A DNA stretch of 7,229 nt, taken from positions 1-7,229 of the forward strand of contig JBELGO010000081.1 of NCBI GenBank assembly GCA_042091915.1. Direction: 5' to 3'. Both the position numbers and the translations under genes were made by a program. Shown one piece after another: positions 5,272 to 7,229 of the stretch. This DNA comes from LSUCC0057 sp042091915 (lineage in GTDB: Bacteria > Pseudomonadota > Gammaproteobacteria > Pseudomonadales > Porticoccaceae). The notes beneath the pieces are model-generated. The model worked only from the letters and a program-made list of their open reading frames with translations, did not search any database and was not told the DNA's origin. Each line of letters begins with the position of its first letter. Within the stretch, counting starts at the first letter, position 1.

Positions 5272-6072
5272 ATGAGTCAACAAAAGTCACCGCCACGTAT
5301 TGGTATCCCTTGTGATGTATTTGCCCGGGGTATCCACCCATTCCATGGTGTCGGTGAGAAATATATAAACGCGGTAGTGCACGGTGTTGGCGGTCTGCCG
5401 CTGTTGCTGCCTGCAACAGGGGCAGGCGGCGATCTACACAGAGAGGCAACTTACAGTGTCGAAAATTTACTCGATAGTGTTGATGGCCTGTTATTGCCCG
5501 GAAGCCCCTCGAATGTGGAACCGCGTCATTATGCGCCGGAGTTGGCAGACGACGGCAAGGCCGACCCGCAGCGCGATCATCTCACCTTGCCGCTGGTACG
5601 TGCTGCGCTATCGCGAAAAATGCCAGTGTTAGCTATCTGCCGAGGCTTTCAAGAGCTCAATGTAGCCCTCGGTGGCTCTCTTCACCAATCCCTGCAAGAG
5701 CAGGGCAATTTTATTGAGCACCGCGAAGATTTAGAGCTGACTCGCGAGCAGCAGTACAGCTCTGCACATCTTGTTCAATTAGACTCCCAAGGTTGGCTGG
5801 CAGAGTGGTTGGATGCAGAGCAGTGGCAGGTTAATTCTCTGCACGGGCAGGGTATCGATCGCCTGGCCACTGGCCTTATTGCCGAGGCGCACGCGCCGGA
5901 TGGCCTGATCGAGGCAGTGCGGTTGGCCGATGAAGAGAACTGGGCAATGGGCGTGCAATGGCATCCGGAGTGGCAGTTTGCCAAAGACAAGCTATCGAGT
6001 CGTTTATTTGCCGAATTTGGATTGGCAGCAGAGCGCTATTCTCGAGAAAAAGCCCTATTGAGTGTGCAGTAA
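5272..6072 (+). CDS. puuD: Gamma-glutamyl-gamma-aminobutyrate hydrolase (PuuD/SpuA-like, peptidase C26)
   Basis: Class I glutamine-amidotransferase-like hydrolase that cleaves gamma-glutamyl-GABA, or related gamma-glutamyl omega-amino acids, to glutamate and the free amino acid. This is the last step of the gamma-glutamylated polyamine pathway, in the cytoplasm. The 266 residues are close to the usual length of about 250. Seen: RIGIPCDV (9-16), GVGEKYINAVVHGVGGLPLLLP (27-48 region), DGLLLPGSPSNVEPRHY (71-87), AICRGFQELNVALGG (121-135) with nucleophile Cys123, the SLHGQGIDRLA segment (189-199), and GVQWHPEW (227-234) with His231 and Glu233 completing the triad. The start is ATG with a moderate AAGAGA site 6 bases upstream. 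It is divergent from spuC across 158 bp. No gamma-glutamylpolyamine synthetase (PuuA/GlnA-like), oxidase (PuuB) or aldehyde dehydrogenase (PuuC) is present in the window, so those steps must be encoded elsewhere. Confidence 0.9.
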   Translation: MSQQKSPPRIGIPCDVFARGIHPFHGVGEKYINAVVHGVGGLPLLLPATGAGGDLHREATYSVENLLDSVDGLLLPGSPSNVEPRHYAPELADDGKADPQRDHLTLPLVRAALSRKMPVLAICRGFQELNVALGGSLHQSLQEQGNFIEHREDLELTREQQYSSAHLVQLDSQGWLAEWLDAEQWQVNSLHGQGIDRLATGLIAEAHAPDGLIEAVRLADEENWAMGVQWHPEWQFAKDKLSSRLFAEFGLAAERYSREKALLSVQ

Positions 6073-6145
6073 TTCCTGCTATATTTGTTGTGTGCAGAGT
6101 TCACTGAGCCTGCAAAAAAAGAAAATCTTCCCTGGAGAATGTTGA

Positions 6146-7229
6146 ATGCAATTATCAAACCGTGTGCCTCAATTTAAGCTCAATCGCCGACTGCTGGCCG
6201 CTGCAATAACCGCATCTGTTGCTCACACTGGCCATACCGCCACTATTGAAGAGGTATTGGTGACGGCTCAGAAGCGCGAGCAGTCTGCGCAAGATATCCC
6301 GATGACAATTTCAGCCTTTTCAGGCTCTTTTATCGATTCGGCACAAATTACCGATGCTAAGGAGCTGGCGCTGCTAACTCCCGGGGTCGCCGGCAACAGC
6401 GACGACAGCTTTTTAGATACCATCAATATTCGCGGTATTAGCACCAACGACTTTGGTGTCGGTGCGGAGCCTTCAGTGGGTGTCTACCACAATGGCATCT
6501 ACCTCGGTCGTACCGGTGGTGCGCTGTCGAGCTTCTTCGATATTGACCGGGTAGAGGTTATCAAAGGGCCGCAGGGTACGCTGTTCGGCCGCAATGCCAG
6601 CGCCGGCGCTATTACTGTACATACCAACCGGCCGACCGACGAGCAAGGTGGTTCAGCCGAGGTGGGCGTTGGTCAAGACGGTTATACCGAAATGACGGTG
6701 GTCGCCAACCTACCTATTAACGAAGAGTGGTCATCGCGCATGGCGCTTTACAGAGAAACCAAAGATGGTTGGGTAGAAAACTCCATCAATGGTCAAACTG
6801 TGGGTGAGTTAGAAGTGAGTGCAGCGCGCTTCACGGTGCAACATCAAAACGATTTGGTCACCAGCGTATTGACAGTAGAGCATGAAGACCGGCTCTTGCC
6901 GCCATCTCTCTATCAATCATTTGACCCGGAGCAGCTCGATCTTGATTTTCTGAGTAACTCATCGTCGGCAGAAGATTCTTTTGAGTCAGACCTTGATAGC
7001 GATCAGCTGTTTGATGAGGGCCAAGTGTGGGGTACTACGCTGGATGTGACCGTCGATCTGGGTGATGGCTATACACTCAACTCCTTAACCGGTATCCGCG
7101 GCCACGACTACCACTATCGCGAAGATTTTGATGGCAACCGCGCCGAGGTGTTCAGTTTTGAACAACTCCAAGAGCAGGACTATTACAGCCAAGAGTTTCG
7201 CATAAACTACGATGGAGATGGCCCGCTCA
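6146..7229 (+). CDS. TonB-dependent outer-membrane receptor, 3'-truncated by window edge
   Basis: Outer-membrane beta-barrel importer energised by TonB-ExbBD; 361 residues are visible of a family usually 700-850 long. A signal peptide is seen: basic KLNRR (11-15), hydrophobic LLAAAITASVA, probable cleavage after HTA at about 32. Next comes the TonB-box-like IEEVLVTAQKRE (34-45). The plug domain follows at about 49-160, with LALLTPGV (74-81), INIRGI (93-98), PSVGVYHNGIYLGR (109-122) and RVEVIKGPQGTLFGRNASAGAI (135-156). Beta-strands of the barrel begin at about 168. The ATG at 6146 has GGAG 8 bases upstream. It follows puuD by 73 bp with no recognisable terminator between them, so read-through from puuD is possible. 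Residues 260-291 are exceptionally acidic. The ligand cannot be read from sequence; the polyamine context is suggestive only. Confidence 0.93.
   Translation, partial: MQLSNRVPQFKLNRRLLAAAITASVAHTGHTATIEEVLVTAQKREQSAQDIPMTISAFSGSFIDSAQITDAKELALLTPGVAGNSDDSFLDTINIRGISTNDFGVGAEPSVGVYHNGIYLGRTGGALSSFFDIDRVEVIKGPQGTLFGRNASAGAITVHTNRPTDEQGGSAEVGVGQDGYTEMTVVANLPINEEWSSRMALYRETKDGWVENSINGQTVGELEVSAARFTVQHQNDLVTSVLTVEHEDRLLPPSLYQSFDPEQLDLDFLSNSSSAEDSFESDLDSDQLFDEGQVWGTTLDVTVDLGDGYTLNSLTGIRGHDYHYREDFDGNRAEVFSFEQLQEQDYYSQEFRINYDGDGPL

Noticed and set aside
6092..6115. Weak TGCAG/CTGCA inverted repeat after puuD, followed by an A-run
   Set aside because: The stem is only 5 bp with a 12-base loop, and the run is A rather than T on the transcribed strand, so it is not a rightward terminator.
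6139..6177. ATG upstream of and out of frame with the receptor start
   Set aside because: It lies only one or two bases after the GGAGA site and its frame stops after 12 codons. The ATG at 6146 gives a signal peptide and TonB box.

Overview
The window looks like a chromosomal catabolic segment from a Gram-negative gammaproteobacterium, probably a marine, Cellvibrionales-like heterotroph. The evidence is a TonB-dependent outer-membrane receptor, Pseudomonas-like SpuC and glutaryl-CoA dehydrogenase proteins, moderate GC and compact genes. The taxonomic placement is inference from protein resemblance. I see no mobile elements, tRNA or rRNA genes, or CRISPR arrays.

Layout, left to right. (1) The 3' two-thirds of a CoA-acylating (methyl)malonate-semialdehyde dehydrogenase gene (mmsA, + strand) enters from the left edge. 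It meets a LuxR-type regulator gene (- strand) tail to tail, and the two stop codons overlap in the four bases TTAG. (2) The regulator follows a 175-residue protein of unknown function by 15 bp on the same strand, so the two probably form a small operon. A candidate promoter with an inverted repeat lies just upstream. (3) A strong intrinsic terminator separates this pair from an upstream two-gene operon, also on the - strand: spuC-like polyamine aminotransferase, then gcdH (glutaryl-CoA dehydrogenase), 21 bp apart. (4) A 158-bp divergent control region lies between spuC and puuD. It contains a good candidate spuC promoter, a weaker puuD promoter and a near-perfect hairpin/palindrome that overlaps the spuC -35 box. 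(5) On the + strand, puuD (gamma-glutamyl-GABA hydrolase) is followed after 73 bp by a TonB-dependent receptor gene that runs off the right edge.

How the genes could work together (inference). SpuC-like aminotransferases and PuuD-like hydrolases act in the transamination and gamma-glutamylation routes of polyamine breakdown. Carbon from cadaverine or lysine would leave through glutarate, glutaryl-CoA and GcdH. The C3 part of spermidine or 1,3-diaminopropane would leave through beta-alanine and malonate semialdehyde, which an MmsA-type enzyme can convert to acetyl-CoA. The LuxR-type protein is a plausible local regulator. The receptor is a plausible outer-membrane importer, and one predicted stretch of its barrel domain is strikingly acidic. 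The gamma-glutamylpolyamine synthetase, oxidase and aldehyde dehydrogenase needed for a full Puu pathway are not in this window.
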